Origin: Psoroptes ovis
Lineage: Eukaryota; Arthropoda; Arachnida; Sarcoptiformes; Psoroptidae
Direction: 5' to 3'
NCBI GenBank assembly: GCA_002943765.1
Contig: PQWQ01000001.1
Span: 3,569,501 to 3,633,500, forward strand
DNA: 64,000 nucleotides
Part shown: piece after piece, positions 13,102 to 26,200 of the stretch
Layout: each line of letters starts with the position of its first letter
Numbering within the stretch: the first letter of the stretch is position 1
The notes under the pieces: generated by a model
The model's input: the letters and a program-made list of their open reading frames with translations, nothing else
Database searches by the model: none
What the model was told of the DNA's origin: nothing
Translations under genes and position numbers: made by a program

Positions 13102-16100
13102 AGGATATGAATTGAATTAAATTCATGAATTTCGAATACGAAAAAAATTGTGATTTATAACTTTATCATAATCATCATCCTGATCATCATCAGTAGTATC
13201 ATCATCTTTGATAATAATAATAATAATAAGTAATAATTTGTTTCATATTCGACGTTAGAAGATACACATATTTTTCTACAGAACAAATTGAAAATAAAAT
13301 TGAAAAATCCAACAAAATGATACGAAGAATTGTTTCTTTTCTCGAAAATGTTATAATAATAATAATATTAATAATAATTCTGAAGATAACATGAGGAAAA
13401 CAAAGAAAAAAGCCCGAATGAAAAAAATCCATTAAAAATTTTTCAATCTATTTTTAACAATATTTGAAACGAAAGAAACAGCAACAACGACAACATGTAA
13501 TGATGATAATAATAAGGATGACGACAATTTAACGACTTTTTCATATATAATGATAATGATTATGATAATAATAATATCTATGAAAAGAAAGTAAAACAAG
13601 CAGAAGGAAGAGAAGATAAAATCTTCAAGAATCGATCGATCCATATGACATTTTCGCTTTTTTATTGGGTTGTTTTGTTCTTCTTTGATTTCCTTTTCTC
13701 TTCGTTATTTTTCGTTTATTCTCTCGTATCATTTCACTGGTTTGTTCCTTCTACAAGGCCCCAGCGAGAGCTGCAGAACATGAAATAAAATTGGAGAATG
13801 AACAAGAAGAAAATAAAAAAAAACGATTGATAATATGTTTTTTTGTGGTATGATCAAACGGAAAGCAAGAAGCCAAGCCTGACAATGGATCCATGTCATG
13901 ATCATTACTACTGATATTGATGATAGAATACATGAAAATGATGATGATTTGTTTTCGATGAATTAGCATCATCATTAATCGAGCAAAATATATCGATGAT
14001 ATACGATGAAACAAATACCCAAATGTTTGATTACCAGATTTGAAAAAATTGATGTAAACCTAATTGTTTGTTTGATTGAAATCAATTGGAGAATGAATCT
14101 TTTTTCTTAATTTTTGTAATGAATTTCTTATGATTTATTTGTGTTATCCCTTGTGTTTTTTGTTTTTATTTTGATCATTCAATACGCATTCATGTACCAA
14201 GATTTGCTGTGATATATGTACAAAAAAATTGAAATTTGCAAAACAAAACAAACAGCTTTATTTGTTATAATTATCATTGAATTTTAATTCAAATTTAATT
14301 CATTTGCTTATCCATTTCTTTTTATTTTTGCTTTGAGACACACTCATGATCATGTATATCACAACACTCGCACATGACACACATTCATCACACTTGAACA
14401 CTTGACACAATTTTTTTTTTCAAAAGTAAAATTCACTTTTTTTCTATTTCACTAAAAATCACCAAATGTCATCAAAGGGTTTTTTTTGATAATCACTTTC
14501 ATATTTTTCTTTTTGTTTGGCAAGGGTTATATGTATGTTCAACATTATATGTTCTACAAATGTCTACAATTATGATACAATGATTCAAAAATACAAAAAC
14601 GAAACTTTTAAATGTGATTATTTTCAAATGGAACAACTATCATTGATACAGCGATGCATATACAATCTCTCACTTGAAACTTTCGCAAAAAAAAACATTT
14701 CATTCAATGAAAATCGTACATGTTTCATCGTTCAATTTGATCGTCATCATCATGTTTTGAAATGAAAACAGATTTAATGATCATCATCATCATCATCTTC
14801 ATCTTCGAAAGAAATGAATAAATAATTTCATTTTGATTATTTCGTTGAATCATCTTATATTTTGTTATTTATTCTTGTTTCAAATGTTCTCATATCATTG
14901 TAATTATCTTTAATTTCGTTAACATTAAACATTAGAAATCCAACCAATATTACATACAACAAGAAAATATACGGGCAAACTCTTCTAAATATTGTTATTA
15001 TTATCATCGTTTAGCCAATAGGAATGAATCCTTTCAATTTTTAATAAGATCCTACATTTGTTTCAGATACCAGTCTTTTTGTTTTGCCAGATTCTTTGAA
15101 TTTCAAGAATCAAGGATTTCCTTTTTTGTTTTTCGTCGTTATTTCTAATTTTTTTTTGTTTTATTCTGTTAAATCTTAATTTCTTGTCTTATTCTCATCA
15201 TTTCGATTCAATTCTGTTTCTGTTCATTTCGTTGTTGATTCTTGTCGCTACCACTCTTGATCATCGTCATTATTATCATCATCAGCATCATCATTATTGT
15301 CATTGATGATATGATCATTGTCTTTATTTTGTTATTGCTGTTATTTTCTTGTTTTGTTATCATTAAAACAAGTTCTTCTTTTTGCTATCATTTAATTTAT
15401 TTTGTAATTTTTTTTTATTTGTAAACCATTATTATTATCATCATTATCGTCATTATCATTATTATTAAATTCATTTTCATTTCAATTTGATGATGATGAT
15501 GATGATCGAGCGACTGCTGGATTGGTCGCTTGTTATTTGATTGTTATAATTATTGACGTAATTTGAGATTTCATTATTACATTAATTACAGACAAATGAG
15601 GAATAAATAAAAAAAAATCATTAACCAAAGATTCCAACGAAAAAAAAAAAAATGGAAACAAAAAACTTATTTTTGTAAATAAAAATTCTGATAATTTCAA
15701 TTAATTCCAGTATTTAATTGTGTATTTGAATGAAATGAAATTTGAAAAATTGATTTGATTAATAGAAACATTTGATTTTGATTTGAAAAAGGAATGATTC
15801 AAATTTTTCTGGTGCTCATGCTGTCATCTGTCATCGAATTAAAGACTATATTTTCGATGATGTTTATTTATCAGTCATTTAATCAACAACAACATGTTTT
15901 TTGTTGTTGATGATGATTATCTTCTTTTCAAATGACATCTTCAAAAATCTTAGCGAGAAAAGGTGACATTGTTTTCGTTTTGATTATGCAAATACACATG
16001 TTTTTTGTTCGATAGGCAATAATTTATGAATTTAGATGATTAAATTATTTTTAAAATTTTAATGTTTTCTGTGAGTATTCTTGAATAATTTTCGGAATCG

Positions 16101-17184
16101 ATCTCCTAATCTTTATTTTTCCATCACATCAGATGTTTTTTTTTTTGTTTTGAAACTTTTGTTTATTGGTAAGTGATGCTGAAACCATCTCACTATTTTC
16201 AATTAAATTTATAATGATTTGGTTTGAATCGTGTCAATCGTTCAAAGAAAATTCGGTTCAAGTTTTGATTTTCTTTCTGGTCTTTATATATAAGCACATA
16301 AATCGTATGAACATTATGACACCATTTGATTTAAATGATTTTATTTCATTGAAATTTATAAAAATTTTGTTGTCATCATGATGGATATTTATCAGTTTTT
16401 GGTTTTTTTTGTTGTTGCAAGACTATTATTATTACTATCGGAGCTACTGAATGACAAATTCAAACTGATAAGAATAGTATTTAATTATCTTTAAAAAAAA
16501 GCTAATTATCATTATGGTTATGATTATTTCTAGCGAATTAATCAAACTGTTGACTCAAAATAATCTTATCCATGCAAAAAATCAAAATAGAAAAGCAACT
16601 TTTGGCCTATGGAAACAAAAACCGGTTCCTGACTAAGGAAAAAAAATTTAATCCAGTTTGTAAAATTTTTGCCGTAAATTGATCAATGTATGTTCACTAA
16701 TAAGATATGCCATATGATAAATTTATGGCTTAATAAATTGGTAACAAAAACCCCAATGATATGATACGATGGTGATGACATATGTACAAAAAATGAACAC
16801 CTAATATGGTTTTGTAATATAAATCCATATATTTTTGCATATTGCGCAATTTTTGACGCGAATTGCTATAAGATTTTTTCAATGTGGATTAATAAATCTC
16901 AATCTATAATGGATATTTTTTTCTTTACAATTTCGTTTCAGGTTAAAGATCCGAAGATAATGATTGTTTATTACTCTTTTGTGGTCGAATCAATCGCTCA
17001 AAGGTAGATACCAGATGAAAATGGCAGGATCGATTCTCATTAATTATCAAAATAATGAAACCAAATACAATTATTCGAGTTTAAAATAGATAATAGAAAT
17101 ACTAATTACCATTGTTATAAAATTCATTAATTTTCATGACCGGTTTTTGCATCCAAAACTAATCATTCAATCGAATTCAAAACA
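13102..17184. other. FAM20 3' UTR and intergenic DNA before the carrier gene
   Basis: About 4.1 kb without a recognisable gene. The first few hundred bases should be FAM20 3' UTR; an AATAAA at 13293-13298 is a candidate polyadenylation signal. The rest is AT-rich with (GAT)n and (ATT)n tracts, for example 15488-15506. A G+C-richer patch at 13755-13790 is open in more than one frame and matches nothing I recognise. The promoter of the downstream carrier gene should lie near 17.0-17.2 kb, but no TATA or initiator motif stands out. Confidence 0.5.
13293..13298 (+). promoter_or_regulatory. Candidate poly(A) signal of the FAM20-like gene
   Basis: AATAAA lies 192 bp after the FAM20 stop codon. The hexamer is common by chance in DNA this AT-rich, so this is only a candidate. 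Confidence 0.3.
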
Positions 17185-18949
17185 ATGACTAATTGTGATA
17201 ACAATCGTAATAATAATAATGGCAATGATATTGAATATTTACTATTACTACCATCCGAGCAATCTATAATCAATGAAAATCGTCACAAATCGTCTATTGT
17301 AAGTTTTTGTTACTTTGTTTATATTAATTGATGTACAATTAATATTATGTATGTTTATTGTTTATCATCATTTTTTTCCATTATCAACCATATTTGGATA
17401 TTCGTCATATTTTCTGGTTCATATCATTTTTCAGTTAAAATTTTTCCTAAGCTTTAAGCTTTCCTAATATGGGATATCCTTGCCGATTAGTTGATTTTGG
17501 GGAAAATATTTTTTTTCTGGTTTATTTGAAAATAAAAATATTGATTTGATGATATATGTTTTTCATTGATTGATCAAATAAGGGCAATAAACATCACATG
17601 CGGCATCAGTCATATCATATATCAAAAATTTTTTCATTTATTTATCAATCACAATGATAAGATTGTTAATTATTTATTTATTTTAATTGACCATCATCAT
17701 TAATTTGATGATATTCGAATGAAAGATAAAAGAAATTTTGATTTGCTTCAGGAGTATAAGATTACCATGAAAGCAGCTGTCAATTAACATTCGATCTAGT
17801 TAAGCCTTTAGTGTTAACACGTTTTGCATTTTCATCATTATTTCAAATAATTAATTTTTTAAAATTGAATATTTGATTAATGATGGCTTCTTTTCAGAAA
17901 TCAATGGGCTCTAATGAAACGGAAAAATTACTTGTCCAATATCTTAATGAACATCCAATGTTACGATCATTTTGTGCCGGTTCATTAAGTGGAACTTGTT
18001 CAACGATTCTGTTTCAACCACTTGATTTACTTAAAACCAGAGTACAGAAAGCTCATCTATCATCATTGTCAATACATCGTAACAATAGAAGTATTCAACA
18101 ACATTCATCGCTGCCATCGACAAGATTTTTGACTATTACTTATGAAACAATAAAAAATGAACAAATATTTGGTCTATGGCGTGGTACAGCACCGGTATGT
18201 ATTTATTTTTTCAATAGACTGTATCATTATTTCAATCTCATCAAATTCTTTCTTTTATAATTTAGTCATTACTGCGCTGTGTTCCCGGTATTGGCATTCA
18301 TTTTTGTTGCCTAGATACATTACAAAGTCATTTTTGTCATGATCGTCGTCCGTCTCCAATCGAAGCAATGTCCTTTGGTATGATGTCTCGTAGTATTGCA
18401 GCTGTATTACTTATACCGGTTACGGTAGTAAAAACACGTTACGAAAGTGGGATATATGCTTATCAAAATATTATCGATGCATTAAGACATACATATCGTA
18501 ATGAAGGTTTGAGAGGATTAAGATCCGGTTTATTACCTACTTTGATGCGTGACGTACCATATTCTGGATTGTATTATATGTTTTATTCACAATTGAAAAA
18601 TTTAATGGAAACCAATAATAATGCAAACAATGGCAATGAAATTCAACGAAGAAATTCACAACAGTATTCGAATATTTTATCATCATCATCCATCACATTT
18701 GCATGCGGTGTTACAGCTGGATTATTAGCATCAGCTGTTACACAGCCAATGGATGTGGTCAAAACTCGAATGCAAATCAATAGTAAACAATATCCATCAT
18801 TTGTTCAAACAACAATGACAATTATGAAAGAGGAAAAAATGCGTGGTCTCTTCGCTGGTCTTGTTCCACGTATGATACGTCGAACACTTATGGCATCAAT
18901 GGCATGGACTGTTTATGAACAATTGATGCAAAATCTTTGCCTGAAATAA
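17185..18949 (+). CDS. SLC25A38: Mitochondrial glycine carrier, SLC25A38 family
   Basis: Exons: 17185-17298, 17898-18194 and 18266-18949 (TAA), all joined in phase 0, giving about 364 aa. SLC25A38 (yeast Hem25) imports glycine across the inner mitochondrial membrane for the first step of heme synthesis. Three mitochondrial-carrier repeats are visible. The first holds QPLDLLKTRVQ, the second IPVTVVKTRYESG, and the third TQPMDVVKTRMQ. The second lacks the acidic residue of the PxD/E motif and has Thr, as SLC25A38 does. The end, RRTLMASMAWTVYEQLM, is close to the vertebrate protein. Exon 1 adds an Asn-rich 38-residue N-terminus. A shorter form could start at the in-frame ATGs at 17880 or 17904; I prefer the spliced start because TTCTTTTCAG at 17888-17897 is a good acceptor and the phase fits. 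The gene faces the fucosyltransferase tail-to-tail, 312 bp apart. Confidence 0.93.
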
Positions 18950-18992
18950 TTTATATATTTTTTATGGATTGTTTTTTGTTATAATTTATAAA

Positions 18993-18998
18993 TTTATT
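18993..18998 (-). promoter_or_regulatory. Candidate poly(A) signal of the fucosyltransferase gene
   Basis: TTTATT on the plus strand (AATAAA on the minus) lies 264 bp beyond the fucosyltransferase stop, 44 bp from the carrier stop codon. Use of it would make the two 3' UTRs antisense to each other. Confidence 0.25.
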
Positions 18999-19191
18999 TA
19001 TACGTTAATTTTTCTTCAAGATTTAAAAAAGCCTTGTGATCATATATCCAATGTTAAATGAAAATCTTAAATAATCTCATAAATAACATTATATCATCAT
19101 AGATAATTAATTTTTGTAAAAAAAAGAATCAATCACTATCTTTGAAAGCAATGATACTTATTTTTGATGGAAAGAAAGTAAAATGGACTAG

Positions 19192-19197
19192 AATAAA
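19192..19197 (+). promoter_or_regulatory. Candidate poly(A) signal of the SLC25A38-like gene
   Basis: AATAAA lies 242 bp past the carrier stop and 65 bp before the 3' end of the opposing fucosyltransferase coding region. If used, nearly the whole gap is transcribed as carrier 3' UTR. Confidence 0.3.
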
Positions 19198-19261
19198 AAA
19201 TTTGTGATATTTTTTTTTTCATTCATAAATTACACGATTGAACATGTGAAAATTCTTCATT

Positions 19262-20733
19262 TTAATAATTTGATTCATTACAAGTATTATCAAAATACCA
19301 ATGATTTATTTCTTTACTATTTTTCATTGTAATTTTTTTATTATTACCATTGATCGCATTTTGTTTCAATTTTTCACATAATTTACAATAAAGATTTGTA
19401 TTCAAATCATCATTCGGATCTAATTTATAATGTTTACGCCATTCAAAATATTTGAGATATAATTTTCGATTGCTAGCAATACGCATTATTAATTTTGCTA
19501 AATTTTTTGGTTTCATTTTAGTTGCATCAATATATGAGTTACCCGGTAATATTGATGAATAATTTGCACCGCCAAATACTATCGGTACAATATCATAATT
19601 TAATATGTTGAAAAATTTTTCCGTTACATAATCTTTACATATGGAATTTTCAAATGATAAATAAAACAAATATTCACGTGCTGCTTTTTTATAGCATTCA
19701 TGATATTTAGAACGTGGACAATCATATTGACCACATTTACCATAAATATCGATTTGAATATATTTAGATAATTTTTGTACATAATTTTCACGATGACTGT
19801 GTGTGTTACAATTGCTGACAAACCAAACAATCGGTTTAATTTTATACCGAAGATCAATCGTATTTGTTTTGAATTTTTCCTTGGAATCACGTGTGATTAA
19901 TTGTCGATATGGCAAAAAAATATCGGAATCATGTCGATAAGTAGCAGTCAAATTGAAAATTAAATTATTATTCTCAGGTAATAAATTAGTATTAGGTGGA
20001 GCTTCTAAATTATAAATTGTCCATAATTGATCATTATTATTTTGTTTGATTGGTATATCATTATAATCGAAATCTCTCCAATGAAATATTATTGCTTTTG
20101 CATTGCTTACGAAATTATGATTCGATGTTATTAAACAATTCGGAAAACGATAATAACATATTTTTGGTCGAAATAACAAATCGTCTAAATTATTACTGTT
20201 ATTATCTTTCAATGATTTTTTCATTGAATACATTATATCTTCACCAAAATATTTGGTCCAAAATAAAATGATATCGAAACTATTTGGCAAAAAAAAAAAA
20301 TTGGAAAAATTAGAATCTAATAATTATGATCATCAAAAACATACTTTTTCGCATCATTCGGTGATAAGTAAACATATTGTGGAATTGGTTCTTGATTCTG
20401 AAGATATGTAGATAAATGATTAGCTGTGATTGAAAATGTTTCATTATTAATATTATTATCAATTTTATAATTTTTCAATGGAATGCTATGACGATTATAG
20501 GTGAAATTATTATTTTTATTATTTCGATGATAACCATTTATTAGATTTTGATTGACTAGTATAAAACAATTGAATAAAAATAATAATATCCAAATAGTGA
20601 AACAAAAAAATAATAGAAAACGAATTTTTTGTATAAAATTTGTAAAATTTATCAGAATGTTATCACTATTATTGCTGTTATTATTCAAATTATTATAATT
20701 GACATTATTAAAATGAATTTTAAGCAATGCCAT
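19262..20733 (-). CDS. Alpha-1,3-fucosyltransferase, glycosyltransferase family 10
   Basis: Exons on the minus strand: 20733-20345 (ATG) and 20279-19262 (stop), with a 65-bp intron (donor GTATGT, acceptor CAAATAG) that joins phase 2 to phase 2. The product is about 468 aa. GT10 enzymes move fucose from GDP-fucose onto N-acetylglucosamine-containing glycans in the Golgi. The architecture is type II membrane: a short Asn-rich cytoplasmic tail, one hydrophobic anchor (about residues 37-60, FLLFFCFTIWILLFLF), a stem, then the catalytic domain. The family signature is clear: FYLSFENSICKDYVTEKFFN followed by PIVFGGANYSSILPGNSYID. A C-terminal CKLC (CxxC) pair is also present. The open frame continues upstream of the ATG to 20787 without another ATG, so a 5' exon is possible. 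Whether it makes core or antennal alpha-1,3 linkages cannot be told from sequence alone. Confidence 0.92.
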
Positions 20734-21878
20734 TTGTGTCTTTGCCGGTAAATTTATTGAATAAATTGCAGAACAGACTTGAATCAATGTAAGAAATGAA
20801 TGAAATGATAAACAATGATCACAATTTTTTCTTTATTAAATCAATAGGTTTTTATCATTATCATATCAATACCAAACATGGAAAATATTGATTTTCATTT
20901 TTGTATTATGACTGCTGGTGAATACATGAATCGATTGTCATCATTCAAACATTACAATTGTTAAAACTTGATATTCTCATTATTTTCATCATTAATATTC
21001 AATTATTGTTTTCATGTAATCGATATCATTGATTGATGATACATTTTTTCACAATTTTGACGATAATTTTGATTTTTCTGGACCTAACAAGAAAACAATC
21101 GAAATTTTCAATCTTAAAGACTATCGATTATCAATCGGCTGTAGTCCAATGGTCGAAGATTTGTTTACATTTGAAAATTGTTTTATTTTTTCTTTTCAAA
21201 ACATTTTACTTCATTTCAAGATAAAATTAGTAAATGGATCAATCGATTTACTTGATTGATTTTAATCTGATGATCGAAGAGATTTAAGAAGAAAAAACAC
21301 TTTGAAAAGAGATCAAAAACAAATTTATTTATAGAAATTGCAAATGTTTTCAATTTTTATTCATTTCAAAGAAATGATTTTCTAAACTTGGAATGATAAT
21401 TTCAAATTTTCTCTTTATTTATTCAATTTTTCAAAATAATCATGAATAACAAATAATGATATATTACACATGTTAAATATTGAGATCTAAATGCAAATTA
21501 AATGTAAAACAAAAATCGTCATCGTCGTCGTCATTATCGTCGTTCGTTGAAAAATTCAATGTTCATGATAACGATTGATTTTATGGCAACATTGAAGCTA
21601 TGATGTAGAAGTATTGGTTTCTACATTATGATTGTTTGTTTATGAAATAATTAATTCGATTGATCAATCATTTATCGGAAATAGGAATGTATATTATGCT
21701 GAAATAATTAGATAAAAGCATATATATCATGTATGTTTTATTTATTGTCATGCATGTTTTGTTGACATTTGAAGGTAAAGAAAATTTTATAGCATTTTGT
21801 TTGTTTTTTTTTATTTTTTCATTTGTTTTGTTCGTCTGTATGTTCATTGTCATAGCAAACAAATATTTGTCATTATCA
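20734..21878. other. Gap between two minus-strand genes
   Basis: This holds the fucosyltransferase 5' flank and the 3' flank of the membrane-protein gene. Nothing else is recognisable. The stretch 20734-20787 is open in the fucosyltransferase frame without an ATG and ends near CAAG on the minus strand, so it could be the edge of an exon rather than 5' UTR. Confidence 0.5.
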
Positions 21879-22478
21879 TCATGCCATTTTTTGATAAGAT
21901 TCAGGTGGATTTCGTTTACGGCGTGGATATTTTTTGCCATCAACATATTCAAATTCATAGCCGAAAAATGCAGCAAATACAAAAATTATGCCGAATGAAA
22001 AAAATATAAACACAGATATTAATGCAAATGCATATGATGCTGGTTCCAATATTGATCGCAATACGAATTGTGATAATGTCCATATAAAAAAACTGAACAA
22101 AAACATACAAGGAATAACGATCAAACCAATATCAAATATTTGTTCGATAAAATTATTCCCAACTAAACGATCAACAATACGTACACGAACAGGACATTCT
22201 GGATGTTCTTTATTCATTGATCGTTCTAATTTTCTTGCATGATAAGTCAGATGAAACCATCTGATTGGTACACGTATTATTGCACGAAGAATACGTTCAG
22301 TTCTCATACCACGACCTTCGAATTCAATTTCTTCCAAATTAATTGCATCATCATCTTCATCATTATTATTATCATCATATTCATCATCATTATAATCATA
22401 TTTTTCATTTGTAGTTTTGATTGCCCAAAATGTTATACGATCATGTATATAAATTAATGTTTTCAATATTTTTGACAT
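21879..22478 (-). CDS. Unrecognised small membrane protein with acidic N-terminal segment
   Basis: A single-exon open frame of 199 aa starts with a true ATG at 22478. I do not recognise a family. In order it holds an amphipathic N-terminus (residues 1-20), a very acidic Asp/Asn run (about 28-45), and a basic, Trp-containing segment (56-90, with RVPIRWFHLTYHARKLERS). Next come PVRVRIVDRLVG (96-107), two strong hydrophobic helices (about 115-140 and 147-172), and a basic Pro-rich tail (181-199). The mixed, non-repetitive residues, the regular two-helix layout and the clean ATG support a real gene. The neighbouring fucosyltransferase lies on the same strand but more than 1 kb away, so there is no sign of shared transcription. 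Its localisation and role are unknown, and further exons cannot be excluded. Confidence 0.7.
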   Translation of the reverse strand: MSKILKTLIYIHDRITFWAIKTTNEKYDYNDDEYDDNNNDEDDDAINLEEIEFEGRGMRTERILRAIIRVPIRWFHLTYHARKLERSMNKEHPECPVRVRIVDRLVGNNFIEQIFDIGLIVIPCMFLFSFFIWTLSQFVLRSILEPASYAFALISVFIFFSFGIIFVFAAFFGYEFEYVDGKKYPRRKRNPPESYQKMA

Positions 22479-23191
22479 GATTGCTTGAATTAATTAATTT
22501 AATCGATTGATTCACTGAATACCAATTGATTATCTAATGATTATCAATCAATAATCTAAGTAGATAGTCAAAAATGAAAATGAACTCCTGTAAAGATTGA
22601 AATCATTAGTCAAGTCTCATACTTATCAATTACATTATAAAATCAAATGCATGTAAACAAAACATGAATATAAACATCGAAAAAGACTAATTCTGATCGA
22701 CTCAATCGTAATGTCATTCATATTTACTAGACACATATATAGCTATTATTTGATCAAGAATAATGGTGAAAAAACGGCCAATTCTTTGATTTCTCAAGAA
22801 TTGAAATTCAAAAATCTTGCCAATAGCATAGCGCTATCTTCTGACCGTGATCAACACTACAAATTTTAAACATTTATTACGCGAAAAAAATTGATGAGAA
22901 TCGAGAAATCAATTTCAACGATATTCAATTTCAATTTTTTTTCCTTTTCAATCTTTAATATTGTATGAAACATTCGAAAATGAAGATATCAAAAAGCACA
23001 TTGGGAGAAAAATAATTGAATCATAACCAAAAACGAAATAAACAAACAAGTATTAAACTGTTAAATCCTCTATGAAGCCCATGAAGGCGAAACGAGCTGA
23101 GAAAAATCTGTTCAATTTGATGAAATCAGCGAAAACCAAGAAAAAGAAAATCCATTGGAATATTTGATTTCATATTCTTTTGTTTTAAGGA

Positions 23192-23214
23192 TTTTTTTTT
23201 TTTTTTTTTTTTTT
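23192..23214. repeat. Poly-T tract (T23)
   Basis: An uninterrupted run of 23 T in intergenic DNA. Confidence 0.9.
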
Positions 23215-26200
23215 GATTCTCCTCTTTTATTTTTTTCACTCTCTTTATTCATGAAAATAAGATTTTCCATCAAAGAAAACAGAAAAAACGCTGAAATCTG
23301 TGCTCAAACTGATAAACGATTATTAGTGGGTATTATCGGGGATAATTTTTGATCAAAATTTCCGAAGAAATTTCATTTGATATTCAAAGTTACTTTTCTC
23401 TAGTCATTTGACCACAAATCGATAATAATAATAAAGGGAAAATTATCATTTCTGGCCATAATAATAATACGAATAATAATGATAATAATGCAACAAATTT
23501 GCTGACAACAAATCTTGAATAAATTATAATTTCATTTTTTTTCATTGAAATTTTTCCATCAAATTATTCGATATTTTACTTTGTCACAAAGTTATTTTAG
23601 AATGGATCGTCTAAAGTGTAAACAACAATAAAATTTTTTCGGACCAAGAAGAAACCCATGGAAATTCATGGGAAAATTTCATTGAAAATCTTTATTCTTG
23701 TCAACTGGGCAACTGAAAATCAGAAAAAAAATTTCAGATAATTAATTTGAAATCACGAGAATCGTTTGGATTTTCCCCAATTTTTTGAAAAATTCTGCTG
23801 CAAATCGTCCGATTGCACGAAAAACAAAATTTCGTGTCCCAACGATTCATTGAAGTTTGTCCAAATACGAGGAACAAAAAATGTACCAAAAAGATGGAAT
23901 CGAAGACAAAACAACAATTCAATCGCATCGAATTCAATTAAATTAACTGAAAAGTTAATCAAAAAGATGAAGAAAATGAAAATTTTTTGAGAATTTAGTT
24001 TTGCCTTGAAAAAAACACAAAAAACAACAAGAAAAACAATGAAGAATTCATTGAACAATTCACATTCATTTATTTAATCATTTAATTCATTGATTGTGCA
24101 TACACGCGAAACAAAGAATTCAATCGTACGTTTTTCTTATGTCGATTGTTCCATTGGTTTGTGTTTCGTTTGGTTTGTTTTTTTTCGTTTGTTCTTCTGT
24201 CTCTTCTTCTTTTGTCGTTTGGTCTATAATTAAATTATCATTATTGCTATTCGATCAATTCATTTGTTCAATTGATTTGATCAATTGGTTTGATTTTGTA
24301 TTTTTATTTTATTTAAAAAAAAGCAAAAATACGATCGGATTTTTAAATAAACAAAATAAATAAATAAACAATGATCGGTGAGAAAAAATTTCCAGCAAAA
24401 ATTGTTTTCTACTTCGATCATGAATGTCACTGTTTGGCCATTTGTTTGCTTTATTTTTTTCTGGTATTCGCTTGTTTGTGTGTTTGTTTATTTGTTTTTT
24501 GCAATAGAAAATAATCGAATAGCAATAATCAATTAATCACGGCAAAATATAAAAGGTTTTTTTCTCCATTTTTTTTTACTCGATGGGAATCTCCATGTTG
24601 CCATGAAGCATGTGAAGATATTTTTTCAAGAAATTCGTAATTTTTTCAAGTAAAAAAGCGAGTTTATACTCAAATACTCAAAGAGAGTAAGAGAGAATAG
24701 ATTGATTCAATTAACAAATCAGAGAAAAAATAATTTAAAACAATTGAAATTATGGAAAATTGATTGCGGAAAAAATTATCGATTTTCAATTGGATTTCCT
24801 CTTGAGATATATTTTTCTGAAATGAATTTTGAAATTATAAAAAGAAAATCAATGGAGAAGAAAAATCGAAGCAAATAAGTGTCACATAGAATTTCAATTT
24901 TTTCAAAAGAAAATTTTTCAAAATCCGAGTTTATTCTTTAAATCAATGTAGGTCGGTCATGAATGGTTTATTAAAGGGTCGTTGATGATTTCGATTTTCA
25001 ATGTTTTCGAAATTGACAAGGAAATAAATTTTTGAAGCATTCAAATGCTTTAAAAAATATCAAATCACAGAATTTATTATAAAATTTTGAAGAATTTCAG
25101 CGATAAATATTCAACAGATTGAAACAAATTAATAAAATACTGAATCAGTTCATGGATTTGTCTTAAATCGTACCAACATAAATACCGATACAAGTAATTA
25201 TAAAATTGATTAAATTAATTTAATTTTCCCAACGATTTTTAATTTGAAACAATAATTTTTCGGCCAGATGTAAATGACCAATCGACATCATTATTGATTT
25301 TCATCAAAATCATAATTCAAATGAAATTAATGAAATTTTTTTCGTTTCACTCCTTCTTTGAATTATCAAAATTTTTGTTTGAAAAAATCACAAATAATTT
25401 ATGTTAAAATTTAGTCACAATGAACTGGAATCGGCAATATTGGTTTGTAAAGAGACGGTAAGCACAGCATTACGCAGTTTAGTGTTGTTATTGTCACACA
25501 CATCAAAAAATTGGCATTTTCAAAATAAAATTATAAATTATCAATATTTTCATATTGTTCTCGTTGTTGTTTACCATCATTAATCGATGATAATCCACCG
25601 ATTCATTGTTTTTCTATTTTGATATTATTTTTGATTTTATATTTTTTCAAAACCACTGTCTCAATCGAATAATAGATCATTGTTCATTGAATTAATTGTG
25701 TAAGTTGCAGGGTAATGCTATCGTCATATGCTAAAGATTTATAAGTCTATGATTATTTGTTTTAATCCATGATTCACAACCAAAAAAAAAAGATAGATAT
25801 TCTATCATTTTTAGTTTCACTAGTATTATAATTTAAAATATTTACCATTATTTTATTCTGTTTTTTTTGGTTTAAGGATTTTCATAAAATGATTAACAAC
25901 TTGATTAGTTTACTTTTAGTTTTTTATACTAGTTTTTTGTTCATTAATATATCTTACCGAAGTCTGAATTATTCACTAATAATTGGATTATATAATATAT
26001 TTTTTTCCAGCCATCTTTGTCCAAATTTATTATTATATTTCTCAAGAGATTATTCAATTCTATTATTGAAGTTGAAGAGAAAAATACCGACTAAATTTAC
26101 CAAATAGACCTCGAAACATTATGAATAACATATGAAATGAAAAAATGAATTCGTAAATGTATATTTTCGATTAAAATATTTTAATTCAATGCGAAATTAT

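Noticed and set aside
13755..13890. Open frame APARAAEHEIKLENEQEENKKKR after FAM20
   Set aside because: The patch is open in two other frames as well, has no ATG in the right place, and lies in the presumed 3' flank.
21729..22457. Plus-strand open frames opposite the membrane-protein gene
   Set aside because: They are antisense shadows of the 21879-22478 minus-strand gene, which has the better start and ordered domain layout.
25401..25583. Small open frame with an acceptor-like and a donor-like edge (HNELESAILVCKETVSTALRSL)
   Set aside because: The residues look protein-like, but no family is recognised and no partner exon is visible; it could be a 5' exon of NOS only if RNA data show it.
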